Assembly (NCBI GenBank): GCA_900313615.1 | Contig: OMRP01000020.1 | Coordinates: forward strand, 1 to 61,359 | Reading direction: 5' to 3' | Length of the DNA stretch: 61,359 nt | From: an uncultured Prevotellaceae bacterium | Lineage (GTDB): Bacteria > Bacteroidota > Bacteroidia > Bacteroidales > Bacteroidaceae | Shown: positions 26,330-34,493 of the stretch, one piece after another | Numbering within the stretch: position 1 is the first letter of the stretch | Layout: the number at the start of each line of letters is the position of its first letter | Position numbers and translations under genes: made by a program | The notes under the pieces: generated by a model | Database searches by the model: none | The model's input: the letters and a program-made list of their open reading frames with translations, nothing else | What the model was told of the DNA's origin: nothing

Positions 26330-26337
26330 TATTTTTG
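26330..26337 (+). promoter_or_regulatory. -7 element in front of the polyene cluster
   Basis: TATTTTTG followed by CA, 60 bases before the first cluster gene. No further matching element is seen in short gaps until 40609, so this promoter may drive genes up to about 40440. Confidence 0.55.
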
Positions 26338-26396
26338 CAAGATATTTACTTTGGAGGATTTTGGTGAGGGTATAAAATTGATTATTGACTTACAAG

Positions 26397-27128
26397 ATGA
26401 AATATACATTAGTAACGGGCGGATCGAGAGGTATAGGTCGCGCCATTTGTGTGGAGTTGGCCAAGATGGGCCAACCTGTGATTATCAATTACCAGTCGAA
26501 TGTAGCCGCTGCAGAAGAGACGAAAGCTCTCATTGAATCAGCCGGCGGCACAGCCGAATTATTACCTTTCAATGTAGCCAACGAAGAAGAGGTGGACCAA
26601 GCGTTGAACACTTGGGAGAGCAATCATCCAGACGACTATATCTCCGTATTGGTGAACAACGCAGGAGTGCGCCACGACAACGTGATGTTCATGATGTCGG
26701 ACGAAGAGTGGAATGATGTGTTGTGCATCACATTAAATGGTTTTTTCTTTCTTACCCGTCGTCTATTGAAACACATGATGCCCCGGAAACGTGGTGGTCG
26801 AATCATCAATATATCCTCGTTGTCGGGTGCCAAGGGCTTACCCGGTCAGGCAAATTACAGCGCCGCCAAAGCAGGACTCATAGGTGCCACGAAAGCGTTG
26901 GCCCAGGAAGTGGCTGCCCGTGGCGTGACGGTTAACGCCGTGGCCCCAGGTTTTATCGAAACAGACATGACAAAGGATCTGCCCGAGGAAGAGTTGCGCA
27001 AGACCATTCCCATGAACCGTTTTGGCAAGCCAGAGGAAGTAGCGGCAGTGGTTGCTTTCCTCGCTTCTGAGCAAGCAGGTTATATTACAGGTGAAGTGAT
27101 TCACATCAACGGAGGTCTATATACGTAA
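26397..27128 (+). CDS. fabG: 3-oxoacyl-ACP reductase of the polyene cluster
   Basis: The 243-residue short-chain dehydrogenase starts at the ATG at 26397 (an upstream TTG is less likely). It has TGGSRGIGRA for NADPH binding, NNAG, the catalytic Ser in NISSLSG, and YSAAK (Tyr154, Lys158), and ends GGLYT. It reduces the beta-keto group after each condensation; in E. coli aryl polyene synthesis the equivalent is ApeQ. As first gene of the cluster, 48 bases before a ketosynthase, it is likely dedicated to the polyene and not the housekeeping FabG. Confidence 0.92.
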   Translation: MKYTLVTGGSRGIGRAICVELAKMGQPVIINYQSNVAAAEETKALIESAGGTAELLPFNVANEEEVDQALNTWESNHPDDYISVLVNNAGVRHDNVMFMMSDEEWNDVLCITLNGFFFLTRRLLKHMMPRKRGGRIINISSLSGAKGLPGQANYSAAKAGLIGATKALAQEVAARGVTVNAVAPGFIETDMTKDLPEEELRKTIPMNRFGKPEEVAAVVAFLASEQAGYITGEVIHINGGLYT

Positions 27129-27176
27129 GCCCCCAACCTTAGGAAACATGTAGAGAGGCAAGCGAGCATTAGATAT

Positions 27177-28400
27177 ATGGCAAGAAGAGTAGTGATAACA
27201 GGAATGGGTATTTGGTCCTGCCTAGGAACAGATATTGCGACGGTGAAAGATTCTCTCTTTCATGGAAAGTCAGGCATTGGCTTGGCTCCAGACCGTCTTC
27301 AGTATGGTTATCGTTCATGCCTGACGGGATTGGTTGCCGAGCCCCTCATCACCAAGCAGATGCTTGACCGCCACATGCGTTCAGCCATGTCGGAAGAGTC
27401 GCGTTACGCCTATATGGCCAGCCAACAAGCGTTGGCGCAAGCAGGTATTGACGACGCCTATTTACGCGGCAACGAGGTAGGCTGTATTTTTGGCAACGAC
27501 TCCTCTGCAGTTTCTGTGATTGAGACTGCCAAGATTATGGAAGAGAAGCACGACAGTGCCATGCTCGGTTCAGGCATTCTTTTTCGCTCATTGAATTCCA
27601 CCGTGACGATGAACCTGAGCAGCATTTTCCATTTGCGCGGTGTAAACTTTACGGTGAGTGCCGCCTGTTCCAGTGGAAGTCACTCTATCGGTTTGGCGTA
27701 TACCTTCATCAAACATGGCATGCAGGATATGGTCTTATGCGGTGGGGCCCAAGAGGTGAACCATCTCGCCATGTCTTCTTTCGACGCATTGCTGGCTTTC
27801 AGCGTACGTATGGACGCCCCCATGGTAGCCAGTCGTCCATTCGACCGTGACCGCGATGGTCTTGTCCCTAGTGGTGGAGCCGCAGCGTTGGTGTTGGAAG
27901 ATTATGAACATGCCGTGAAGCGAGGAGTTCCCATCCTTGCAGAAATCATTGGCTATGGCTTTTCGAGCAATGGACAAGGCATGTCGCAGCCAGATGACGA
28001 GGGCAGTTACGTTGCCATGAGTCGGGCTGTAAAAGAAGCCGGCATCACCCTTGACGACATTGACTATGTGAACGCCCATGCCACATCAACCATTCAAGGT
28101 GACAAATACGAGGCCATAGCCCTTGGCCGCCTATTTCATGGTCAGCGTGCCTTGATCAGTTCAACGAAGTCGATGACTGGTCATGAATGTTGGATGTCAG
28201 GAGCCAGCGAGGTCGTGTACTCCACGATTATGATGCACAACCATTTTGTGGCACCGAATATTAACTTTGAAAACCCTGACGAATATTCAGAGAAACTGAA
28301 AATCACCGCCAAGACTGTTGAGACCGATGTGAATTGTGTGTTAAGCAACTCGTTCGGTTTCGGTGGAACCAATTCGGCTTTGATAATTAAAAAATTATAA
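27177..28400 (+). CDS. Beta-ketoacyl-ACP synthase (first ketosynthase)
   Basis: The 407-residue KASI/II-type ketosynthase has the complete triad: Cys164 in SAACSSGSHSI, His in NAHATSTIQGD and His in MTGHECWMSGA, and ends GFGGTNSALIIKK. It resembles the FabB/ApeR branch in length and GDKYE wording. It would condense an acyl starter with malonyl-ACP in the cytoplasm. Unlike the other two ketosynthases in the cluster it has no C-terminal extension. It starts 48 bases after fabG and is followed by an AT-rich gap of 139 bases. Confidence 0.9.
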   Translation: MARRVVITGMGIWSCLGTDIATVKDSLFHGKSGIGLAPDRLQYGYRSCLTGLVAEPLITKQMLDRHMRSAMSEESRYAYMASQQALAQAGIDDAYLRGNEVGCIFGNDSSAVSVIETAKIMEEKHDSAMLGSGILFRSLNSTVTMNLSSIFHLRGVNFTVSAACSSGSHSIGLAYTFIKHGMQDMVLCGGAQEVNHLAMSSFDALLAFSVRMDAPMVASRPFDRDRDGLVPSGGAAALVLEDYEHAVKRGVPILAEIIGYGFSSNGQGMSQPDDEGSYVAMSRAVKEAGITLDDIDYVNAHATSTIQGDKYEAIALGRLFHGQRALISSTKSMTGHECWMSGASEVVYSTIMMHNHFVAPNINFENPDEYSEKLKITAKTVETDVNCVLSNSFGFGGTNSALIIKKL

Positions 28401-28539
28401 AATTTAATAATTAAATAATTTAAAAAATTGAGGCCGACGTTTTTTCCGTTTTTCAAACTACATGTATCGCAAAAGACAAAAAAGATAGTACAAAAAAGAA
28501 TCAACAAAATACAAAATCAATTTTTAAGGAATAAGAGAT

Positions 28540-29055
28540 ATGAAGAAAACGATATTAGCGACCTGTATGCTGCTGGTAAGCCTCTGTGCCATTGCCAGCA
28601 ACGGAATTGTCATTACAGAAGGAACAACATCGTTTCTCCGTGAATACGAGACAGCCAATGTAGTGTTCAACTGGAACGAAGCCACTTGGGACATCACCCT
28701 TCCCCTATCCGAACATTGGGGCAGCAACAGCGACAGTATGAAAGCCGCAGGCAAGCGTTATTTCGTGGATGGATTTAACGACACGAGTAAGAAACTACGT
28801 ATCAACGACAACAGTGGCTGTAAATACCGTATTGAAGTACATATCACCAACCTATCCTATTTCACTAGTCCACTACCCTTTTTAACCGGATACAGGCATC
28901 GGGTGAGCGGCAGCATTACGGTTGTGGCCAATGCCACGAATGAAACCGTCTGCGTTATATTTGTCGATTCATTCGTTGGGGGTCGAGACACGGACTTCAA
29001 CGACAGTTATACCGAGTGTATGGAAGACCTCGGCAAAAAATTGGCAAGCCTATAG
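28540..29055 (+). CDS. Secreted protein of unknown function in the polyene cluster
   Basis: The 171-residue product has a signal peptide (MKKTILATCMLLVSLCAIAS). The rest is rich in beta-strand-like alternation with the segments FVDGFNDTSKKLRI, YRIEVHITNLSYF, VSGSITVVANATNETV and a C-terminal DFNDSYTECMEDLGKKLA. This pattern (signal, then a sheet with a terminal helix) is unlike an enzyme I know. It lies between a ketosynthase and a methyltransferase on the same strand, so it may help carry or anchor the product in the periplasm. Function unknown. Confidence 0.75.
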   Translation: MKKTILATCMLLVSLCAIASNGIVITEGTTSFLREYETANVVFNWNEATWDITLPLSEHWGSNSDSMKAAGKRYFVDGFNDTSKKLRINDNSGCKYRIEVHITNLSYFTSPLPFLTGYRHRVSGSITVVANATNETVCVIFVDSFVGGRDTDFNDSYTECMEDLGKKLASL

Positions 29056-29131
29056 AATAGGCGTTTAGGCTGCTCAGGACATCAGCAAAGAGGGAAATTC
29101 CTAATTGTTACAAAACAAACGACACCTCCCC

Positions 29132-30238
29132 ATGAACCTATCCCCATCGTTAAAAGACCGATATACGAAGGAACAACTTTCCGCTCGCGAAGCCCAGCGT
29201 CAGGCTGAGTTCATCGCGTGGGGACCTGTGGTGTTTCAGGTGTCACGTCTGATGGTGAAGTTTGGCATTCTCGATCTGTTGCGTGACGCTCCCGAAGGGT
29301 TAACCCGTATGGAACTGCGTGAGGCCACCGGGTTGAGCGACTATGCCGTTAAATGCCTGACAGAAGCTAGTCTGAGCATCGGCACTATCTTAGTGGACCC
29401 CACTACCGATCGTTTTACTTTGTCGAAAACTGGCTGGTTTCTACTCAACGACCCTGCCACACGGGTGAACATCGATTTCAACCACGACGTGAACTATGAA
29501 GGGTGGTTTCATCTGGAAGAGTCGTTGAAGAATGGCAAGCCCGAAGGTCTTAAGCACTTCGGTTCATGGTCTACTGTATATGAAGGATTGTCATCTTTGC
29601 CCGAACATGTTCAAAAGAGTTGGTTTGGTTTCGACCATTTCTACAGTGATTCCTCTTTTGGCGAAGCGCTGGGGATTATCTTCGACAAACACCATGTGAA
29701 AACCCTGTATGATGTAGGTGGCAACACTGGCAAGTGGGCCTTGCGTTGCGTGGATTATTCAGAAGATGTACACGTCACCATACTCGACCTTCCACAACAG
29801 ATAGCGATGATGGAAGAGCATATCGCCGGCAAGAAGGGAGCGGAGCGCATTAGCGGTTGCGGCATCAACCTCTTGGACGAGCAGTCGGCTTTCCCTTCGC
29901 CCACCACAACACTTGACGGCATTTGGATGAGTCAGTTCCTCGATTGTTTCAGTATGGAAGAAATTATCGGCATCCTTTGTCGCGCCAAAGAAATCATGTC
30001 GGAGAATACCCGTCTATTTATCATGGAAACGTTGTGGGACCGCCAACGTTATGAACCCGCCGCATTTTGCTTGACGATGACAAGTTTATATTTTACTGCC
30101 ATCGCCAACGGCAACTCGAAGATGTACAACACCGAGGATTTGAGTGCATGCATTGCCCAGGCAGGCTTGGAGGTGGAACGGATATACGACCATCTTGGAC
30201 AGGGTCATTCGATTGTGGTATGTAGAAATCGAGGATGA
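29132..30238 (+). CDS. SAM-dependent methyltransferase of the polyene cluster
   Basis: Starting at the ATG at 29132 (368 residues). An N-terminal winged-helix dimerisation region (TRMELREATGLSDYAVKCL) precedes a class I methyltransferase fold with motif I LYDVGGNTGKWAL, an acidic residue ending the second strand (VTILDLPQQ) and the late motif IFMET-like LFIMETLWDRQ. This is the plant-O-methyltransferase-like layout. In aryl polyene pathways methyltransferases modify the aryl head group or the carboxylate; here the substrate is open. It is followed after 32 bases by an acyl carrier protein. Confidence 0.85.
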   Translation: MNLSPSLKDRYTKEQLSAREAQRQAEFIAWGPVVFQVSRLMVKFGILDLLRDAPEGLTRMELREATGLSDYAVKCLTEASLSIGTILVDPTTDRFTLSKTGWFLLNDPATRVNIDFNHDVNYEGWFHLEESLKNGKPEGLKHFGSWSTVYEGLSSLPEHVQKSWFGFDHFYSDSSFGEALGIIFDKHHVKTLYDVGGNTGKWALRCVDYSEDVHVTILDLPQQIAMMEEHIAGKKGAERISGCGINLLDEQSAFPSPTTTLDGIWMSQFLDCFSMEEIIGILCRAKEIMSENTRLFIMETLWDRQRYEPAAFCLTMTSLYFTAIANGNSKMYNTEDLSACIAQAGLEVERIYDHLGQGHSIVVCRNRG

Positions 30239-30270
30239 GGGATAAGAAAAAGAAAATGTAATTAATAAAT

Positions 30271-30516
30271 ATGACAAGAGCAGAGATTGAGGACAAGGTG
30301 AAAGCCTTCCTCGTTGACGATTTGGAAATTGACGAAGAAAAAATTTTCGCCGATGCCCGTCTAAAGGAAGATATGGGTATCGACAGTCTTGACTTTGTTG
30401 ATATTGTGGTCATCGTAGACAAATATTTCGGTTTTAAGATTAAGCCCGACGAAATGGCTGAGGTGAATACCTTCAGCCAGTTTGTAGATTATATTGAAAG
30501 GAAGATTGGCGAGTGA
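30271..30516 (+). CDS. Acyl carrier protein 1
   Basis: The 81-residue acidic protein has the phosphopantetheine site GIDSLDFVD (Ser about 40) and the usual four-helix pattern with a C-terminal basic tail IERKIGE. It would carry the growing chain or the starter. It is one of three carrier proteins in this cluster; E. coli aryl polyene clusters have two. Full length. Confidence 0.93.
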   Translation: MTRAEIEDKVKAFLVDDLEIDEEKIFADARLKEDMGIDSLDFVDIVVIVDKYFGFKIKPDEMAEVNTFSQFVDYIERKIGE

Positions 30517-30559
30517 CGAGTTATGAGTGACGGGATGAAGGAGAGCGTATAAAAAATAG

Positions 30560-31456
30560 ATGACCGAGAAGAAAGCAGAAAAGGAATGGGCAGGAACAAC
30601 CTATGGCAACCGATGGATGCATCGTTGGTTAATTCGGCTGCTGAAGGTGACGGACGTGAGGATAATATATCTTTTCACGTCAGTTTTTGTCATACCGTTT
30701 TGTTTACTTTTCAATCGCAGTGGTAAGATTATCTATCATTTTTTTCGTAAGAGGATGGGATATCCTCTACTTCCATCATTGTGGAAGGCTTACCGCAACC
30801 ACTGTCTATTTGGCCAGGTCGTGATTGACCGTTTTGCCATGTATGCCGGGAAGCATTTTAATATTGACATAGAAGGTTATGAACATTTCCAATTTTTAGC
30901 CAAGCAAGAGAGCAGTTTCATCCAGTTGAGTTCTCATGTGGGCAACTATGAGATAGCCGGCTATACCCTTGTCGCTGAGGACAAGCCTTTCAACGCCCTA
31001 GTCTTCGGCGAAGAAAAAGCCATTGTGATGGAACAGCGCAACGAGATGTTCACCAATACCAATATCAAGATGATTGCCGTGAAAAACGACATGAGTCATC
31101 TATTCGAGATAGACCATGCTCTAAGTGAAGGCGAGACAGTGAGCATGCCCGCCGACCGAATTTGGGGTTCACCCAAACACTTGGTCATTTCCTTTTTGGG
31201 CAAGAATGCCCGTTTTCCCGCCGGCCCTTTCAAAGTCGCCACAGTTCGTAGCACCGATGTCTTGGCCGTAAATGTAATGAAAACCTCGACTAAGACATAC
31301 AAGATATACGTCACCCCTCTCACCTATGACAAAAGAGCCAATCGACAGGAACAAGTTCGCCAGTTGTCGATGGCGTACGTCAAGGAACTGGAAAGGATAG
31401 TAAAACTCTATCCCACACAATGGTATAACTATTTTGATTTTTGGAAAGATGAATGA
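30560..31456 (+). CDS. LpxL/HtrB-type lysophospholipid acyltransferase
   Basis: The 298-residue protein has a hydrophobic segment at about 33-52 (membrane anchor) and the acyltransferase motif SSHVGNYEIAG, i.e. HxxxxE with His126 and Glu131, followed by a substrate block (MPADRIWGSPK, FPAGPFKVA). This is the late lipid A acyltransferase family. In aryl polyene clusters an equivalent enzyme is thought to attach the polyene to a lipid. Its last eight bases overlap the start of the dehydratase gene (ATGAATGA), a sign of coupled translation. Confidence 0.85.
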   Translation: MTEKKAEKEWAGTTYGNRWMHRWLIRLLKVTDVRIIYLFTSVFVIPFCLLFNRSGKIIYHFFRKRMGYPLLPSLWKAYRNHCLFGQVVIDRFAMYAGKHFNIDIEGYEHFQFLAKQESSFIQLSSHVGNYEIAGYTLVAEDKPFNALVFGEEKAIVMEQRNEMFTNTNIKMIAVKNDMSHLFEIDHALSEGETVSMPADRIWGSPKHLVISFLGKNARFPAGPFKVATVRSTDVLAVNVMKTSTKTYKIYVTPLTYDKRANRQEQVRQLSMAYVKELERIVKLYPTQWYNYFDFWKDE

Positions 31457-31907
31457 AGACCCACGCTACCCCACCCCGGTTTTTTTGCGCACGATAGACA
31501 TCCATGAGTTGCTACCCCAACAAGAACCGTTTGTGATGATTGACCGCTTGGTGTCATTCACAATGGAACGGACTGTATCGGAGACCACCCTCCGTGCTGG
31601 CAATCTGTTCCTGGACGGCGAAACATTCAATGCCTCTGGTTTGGTGGAAAATATCGCCCAGACCTGTGCCGCCCGCATTGGTTACATCAACAAATACATC
31701 TTGAAGAAAGGTATTCAATTGGGATTCATTGCCGCCGTTCGTGACATGACCATCCACGCCAAGCCCCATGTAGGTGACACCATCGAGACAAGTATTGACA
31801 TCGTGGCCGAAGTGATGGGCATGATATTGGCCACTGGTACCGTGACCTGTGGTGGCAAAACTTTAGTGACGACCAACATCAAGATAGCTGTGAAAGAAGG
31901 AGAATGA
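31449..31907 (+). CDS. Hot-dog dehydratase-like protein 1 (Glu subunit)
   Basis: Start at the ATG at 31449, overlapping the previous stop. The 152-residue product has the FabZ-like opening IHELLPQQEPFVMIDRL and the central helix SGLVENIAQT. The catalytic Glu position is filled (Glu67), but the His that should lie 14 residues before it, in a GHFP motif, is absent (Leu53; the local sequence is NLFLDGETFNASG). It therefore cannot form a normal FabZ homodimer site. The second hot-dog protein at 37725 has the His and lacks the Glu. It probably dehydrates 3-hydroxyacyl chains only as part of a heterodimer. Confidence 0.82.
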   Translation: MNEDPRYPTPVFLRTIDIHELLPQQEPFVMIDRLVSFTMERTVSETTLRAGNLFLDGETFNASGLVENIAQTCAARIGYINKYILKKGIQLGFIAAVRDMTIHAKPHVGDTIETSIDIVAEVMGMILATGTVTCGGKTLVTTNIKIAVKEGE

Positions 31908-31911
31908 GAAA

Positions 31912-32349
31912 ATGGAACAACAAGAACTAAAAGCGACAAAGGAACTGGCCATTCGTTTCAGCGAAGTAGACTCTATGGGAGTGGCGTGGCACGGGTCGTA
32001 TGTAACTTATTTTGAAGATGCACGCGAATATTTCGGAGAACTATTCGGACTGAGTTACAATTTCTATATCGATAATGGTTATTACGCCCCTATCGTTGAC
32101 TTGAACATCCAATACAAGAAAGCCATCCGTTATGGCATGAAGCCACGAATCACCATCACCTATCATCCCACGGTAGCCGCCAAGATTGTGTTCGACTACG
32201 AGATTGTGGATGGAAGTGACGGCAGTCTCATTGCCACGGGAAGTACTGTCCAAGTATTCATGAACATGAATTATGAGTTGGTGTGGGCCAATCCTGATTT
32301 CTATCTACAATGGAAAGAGGAACACGGTGTTCTCGACATTAAAGAATAA
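31912..32349 (+). CDS. 4-hydroxybenzoyl-CoA thioesterase-family protein
   Basis: The 145-residue single hot-dog protein has the 4HBT signature VDSMGVAWHGSYVTYFEDAR, with the conserved Asp about residue 20 and His about 28, and the following YAPIVDLNIQYKKA. This is the YbgC/FadM branch. It would release the finished acyl chain from the carrier protein or clear stalled intermediates. It begins four bases after the dehydratase stop and is 27 bases before a ketosynthase, so it belongs to the same operon. Confidence 0.88.
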   Translation: MEQQELKATKELAIRFSEVDSMGVAWHGSYVTYFEDAREYFGELFGLSYNFYIDNGYYAPIVDLNIQYKKAIRYGMKPRITITYHPTVAAKIVFDYEIVDGSDGSLIATGSTVQVFMNMNYELVWANPDFYLQWKEEHGVLDIKE

Positions 32350-32376
32350 GTTTGGCACATCCATTGTATCCAAGAC

Positions 32377-34164
32377 ATGGTTTACAAAATAGCAGACAAC
32401 ATCACATCACCATTAGGAATGACGACAGCAGAGAACTATTCCGCTGTTAAGGATGGACATAGCGTTCTGCGTCATTTTGTCGGCAAGTGGGGCATCCCCG
32501 AGCCGTTTTGCGCTTCGCTGTTCAGCGATGTCCAAAACGACGCCATGCTTATCGATGGAATGACTCGTTTTGAGTCAATGGTTGTCTGTAGCATTCGACA
32601 TGCCCTGAAAGACATCACTTTCAACATAGCTGGCCCTGATGTGGTATTTCTATTAGCCACCACGAAAGCCAACGTGGAACAGTTAGGTTGTGATATGACA
32701 ACCCCCTCAGTGGTTTATCCTGGCGAGAGTGCCCTTCATATTAGTCAAGCAATAGGTATAACTACCACACCGATTGTTGTGAGTAATGCCTGTATATCCG
32801 GTCTCAGTGCCATCATCGCAGGCTGTCGATTATTGGAATTAGGACAGTATGCCCACGCTATCGTCTGCGGCGCCGACGTGTTGAATCGTTTCGTGATTTC
32901 GGGTTTCCAATCTTTGAAGGCACTGTCAGAGGACACCTGCAAGCCTTTCGATATGGAACGGTTAGGACTGAATCTAGGTGAAGCAGCCGCTACGATAGTA
33001 TTGTCCGTAGAGCCAGGCAATGAATCCCGTCCTTGGTCTATTCTTTCGGGAGCCATTCACAATGACGCTTATCATATCAGCGCCCCTTCAAAACGAGGTG
33101 ATGGTGCCTATCTTTGTCTGAAAGAAGTGCTTCAAGGCATTGACATAAATGATTTGGCTTTTGTTAATGCCCATGGCACCGCCACATTGTTCAACGACCA
33201 GATGGAATCTGTGGCTATTGAACGGGTTGGGTTGGGTGACATTCCCGTAAACGCTCTGAAAGGCTATTATGGCCATACCCTTGGAGCCGCAGGCGTTGTT
33301 GAAACCCTTTTGTGTATGCGCTCTTTGGATGACCATACGGTGTTAGGTACCAAAGGGTATGAAGAGTTGGGCGTTTCAGGCAAGATTCGCATATCTTCGA
33401 CGCATGGGACCACTGACAAGAACTGTTTTGTGAAGATGATTTCGGGTTTTGGTGGTTGCAATGCCACGTTGGTGGCTGGACTAGTGACAAGTGAAGTATT
33501 ACGATTGAGGAGTAAGGACAAAGAACCTATGCCTCTCCTTCTGAAAGAGAGAGAGAAAAAGAACATACTTTACGAGACGAAGGATGAAATATGTATCATG
33601 CCCGAGGGTGTGACACTGAATGATCAGGCGTTAACCTGTCATGGTCATGGTAAGGAGTTATTAACAAACCTTTATAAGGAGTATGTAGGCGACTATCCCA
33701 AATATTACAAAATGGATGGTCTGAGCAAGTTGGGCTTTATCGCAAGTGAACTGTTGCTGCATAGTGGACGAGGAAACAAGACCGAGACAAGTGATGACGC
33801 GGAATTTACCTTTGGACGATGTGCCATCATCTTGTTCAACCATTCATCGTCACTTTGCGCTGACAAGCATTATCTTGAATCCATTGAAGACAAAGACAAT
33901 TATTTCCCTAGTCCTTCGTTATTTGTATATACCCTGCCCAATATTGTGACAGGTGAAATAGCCATCAAGAATGGATTGCATGGAGAAACGGCGTTCTACA
34001 TTCTACCCGAACGTAACGAAACGACAATGCGTCAAGTGGTGGATGCCACATTTCTAGACCCTAGCATCGACAGTATGATTACGGGGTGGATCGATTACGA
34101 GGACGACCAGCATTTCGAGGCAGACATGAGGATGATAAGAGTAAAACGTGAAAAGCCACGATGA
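32377..34164 (+). CDS. Ketosynthase fused to a degenerate ketosynthase-like half (second ketosynthase)
   Basis: Residues 1 to about 375 form an active-looking ketosynthase: Cys139 in VSNACISGLSA, His in NAHGTATLFND and His in YYGHTLGAAGVVE. A charged linker (KEREKKN) leads to about 390-595, a second segment with the look of the N-terminal half of a ketosynthase or chain-length factor (RCAIILFNHSSSL, LFVYTLPNIVTGEIAIKNG), without Cys in the active-site position. In flexirubin and aryl polyene loci this half is usually a separate short gene. The fusion may act as a built-in chain-length partner. The stop overlaps the upstream frame of the next carrier protein gene. Confidence 0.85.
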   Translation: MVYKIADNITSPLGMTTAENYSAVKDGHSVLRHFVGKWGIPEPFCASLFSDVQNDAMLIDGMTRFESMVVCSIRHALKDITFNIAGPDVVFLLATTKANVEQLGCDMTTPSVVYPGESALHISQAIGITTTPIVVSNACISGLSAIIAGCRLLELGQYAHAIVCGADVLNRFVISGFQSLKALSEDTCKPFDMERLGLNLGEAAATIVLSVEPGNESRPWSILSGAIHNDAYHISAPSKRGDGAYLCLKEVLQGIDINDLAFVNAHGTATLFNDQMESVAIERVGLGDIPVNALKGYYGHTLGAAGVVETLLCMRSLDDHTVLGTKGYEELGVSGKIRISSTHGTTDKNCFVKMISGFGGCNATLVAGLVTSEVLRLRSKDKEPMPLLLKEREKKNILYETKDEICIMPEGVTLNDQALTCHGHGKELLTNLYKEYVGDYPKYYKMDGLSKLGFIASELLLHSGRGNKTETSDDAEFTFGRCAIILFNHSSSLCADKHYLESIEDKDNYFPSPSLFVYTLPNIVTGEIAIKNGLHGETAFYILPERNETTMRQVVDATFLDPSIDSMITGWIDYEDDQHFEADMRMIRVKREKPR

Positions 34165-34232
34165 CCTGTGGCGCTAAAATACAACGAACCAAAGAAGTAC
34201 ACGGAATAATAAAATACTTAAACTCACATACA

Positions 34233-34493
34233 ATGGAAGAGTTAAAATTGGAATTGAAAGAACAGATTATCAAGGCGTTAAACCTTGAAGAGATGACACC
34301 TGACGACATCGACGAAGATGCCGCTCTTTTTGGCGACGATGGTCTAGGACTTGACTCCATCGATGCCTTGGAACTAATCGTACTGCTTGAGAAGCGTTAC
34401 GGCATCAAGCTGGCTAATCCCGCCGAAGGGAAAGCCATTTTCAAGAACGTATCGACCATAGCTGAATATGTGAGTAAGAACAGGAAACGGTGA
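34233..34493 (+). CDS. Acyl carrier protein 2
   Basis: Start at the ATG at 34233, which opens a normal 86-residue carrier protein (MEELKLELKEQI); an in-frame start further upstream would add an unrelated 24-residue tail. The phosphopantetheine site is GLDSIDALEL (Ser about 42), preceded by an acidic DIDEDAALFGDDGLG. Its stop overlaps the GTG start of the next ketosynthase by four bases (GTGA), so the pair is probably translated together and works together. Confidence 0.92.
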   Translation: MEELKLELKEQIIKALNLEEMTPDDIDEDAALFGDDGLGLDSIDALELIVLLEKRYGIKLANPAEGKAIFKNVSTIAEYVSKNRKR

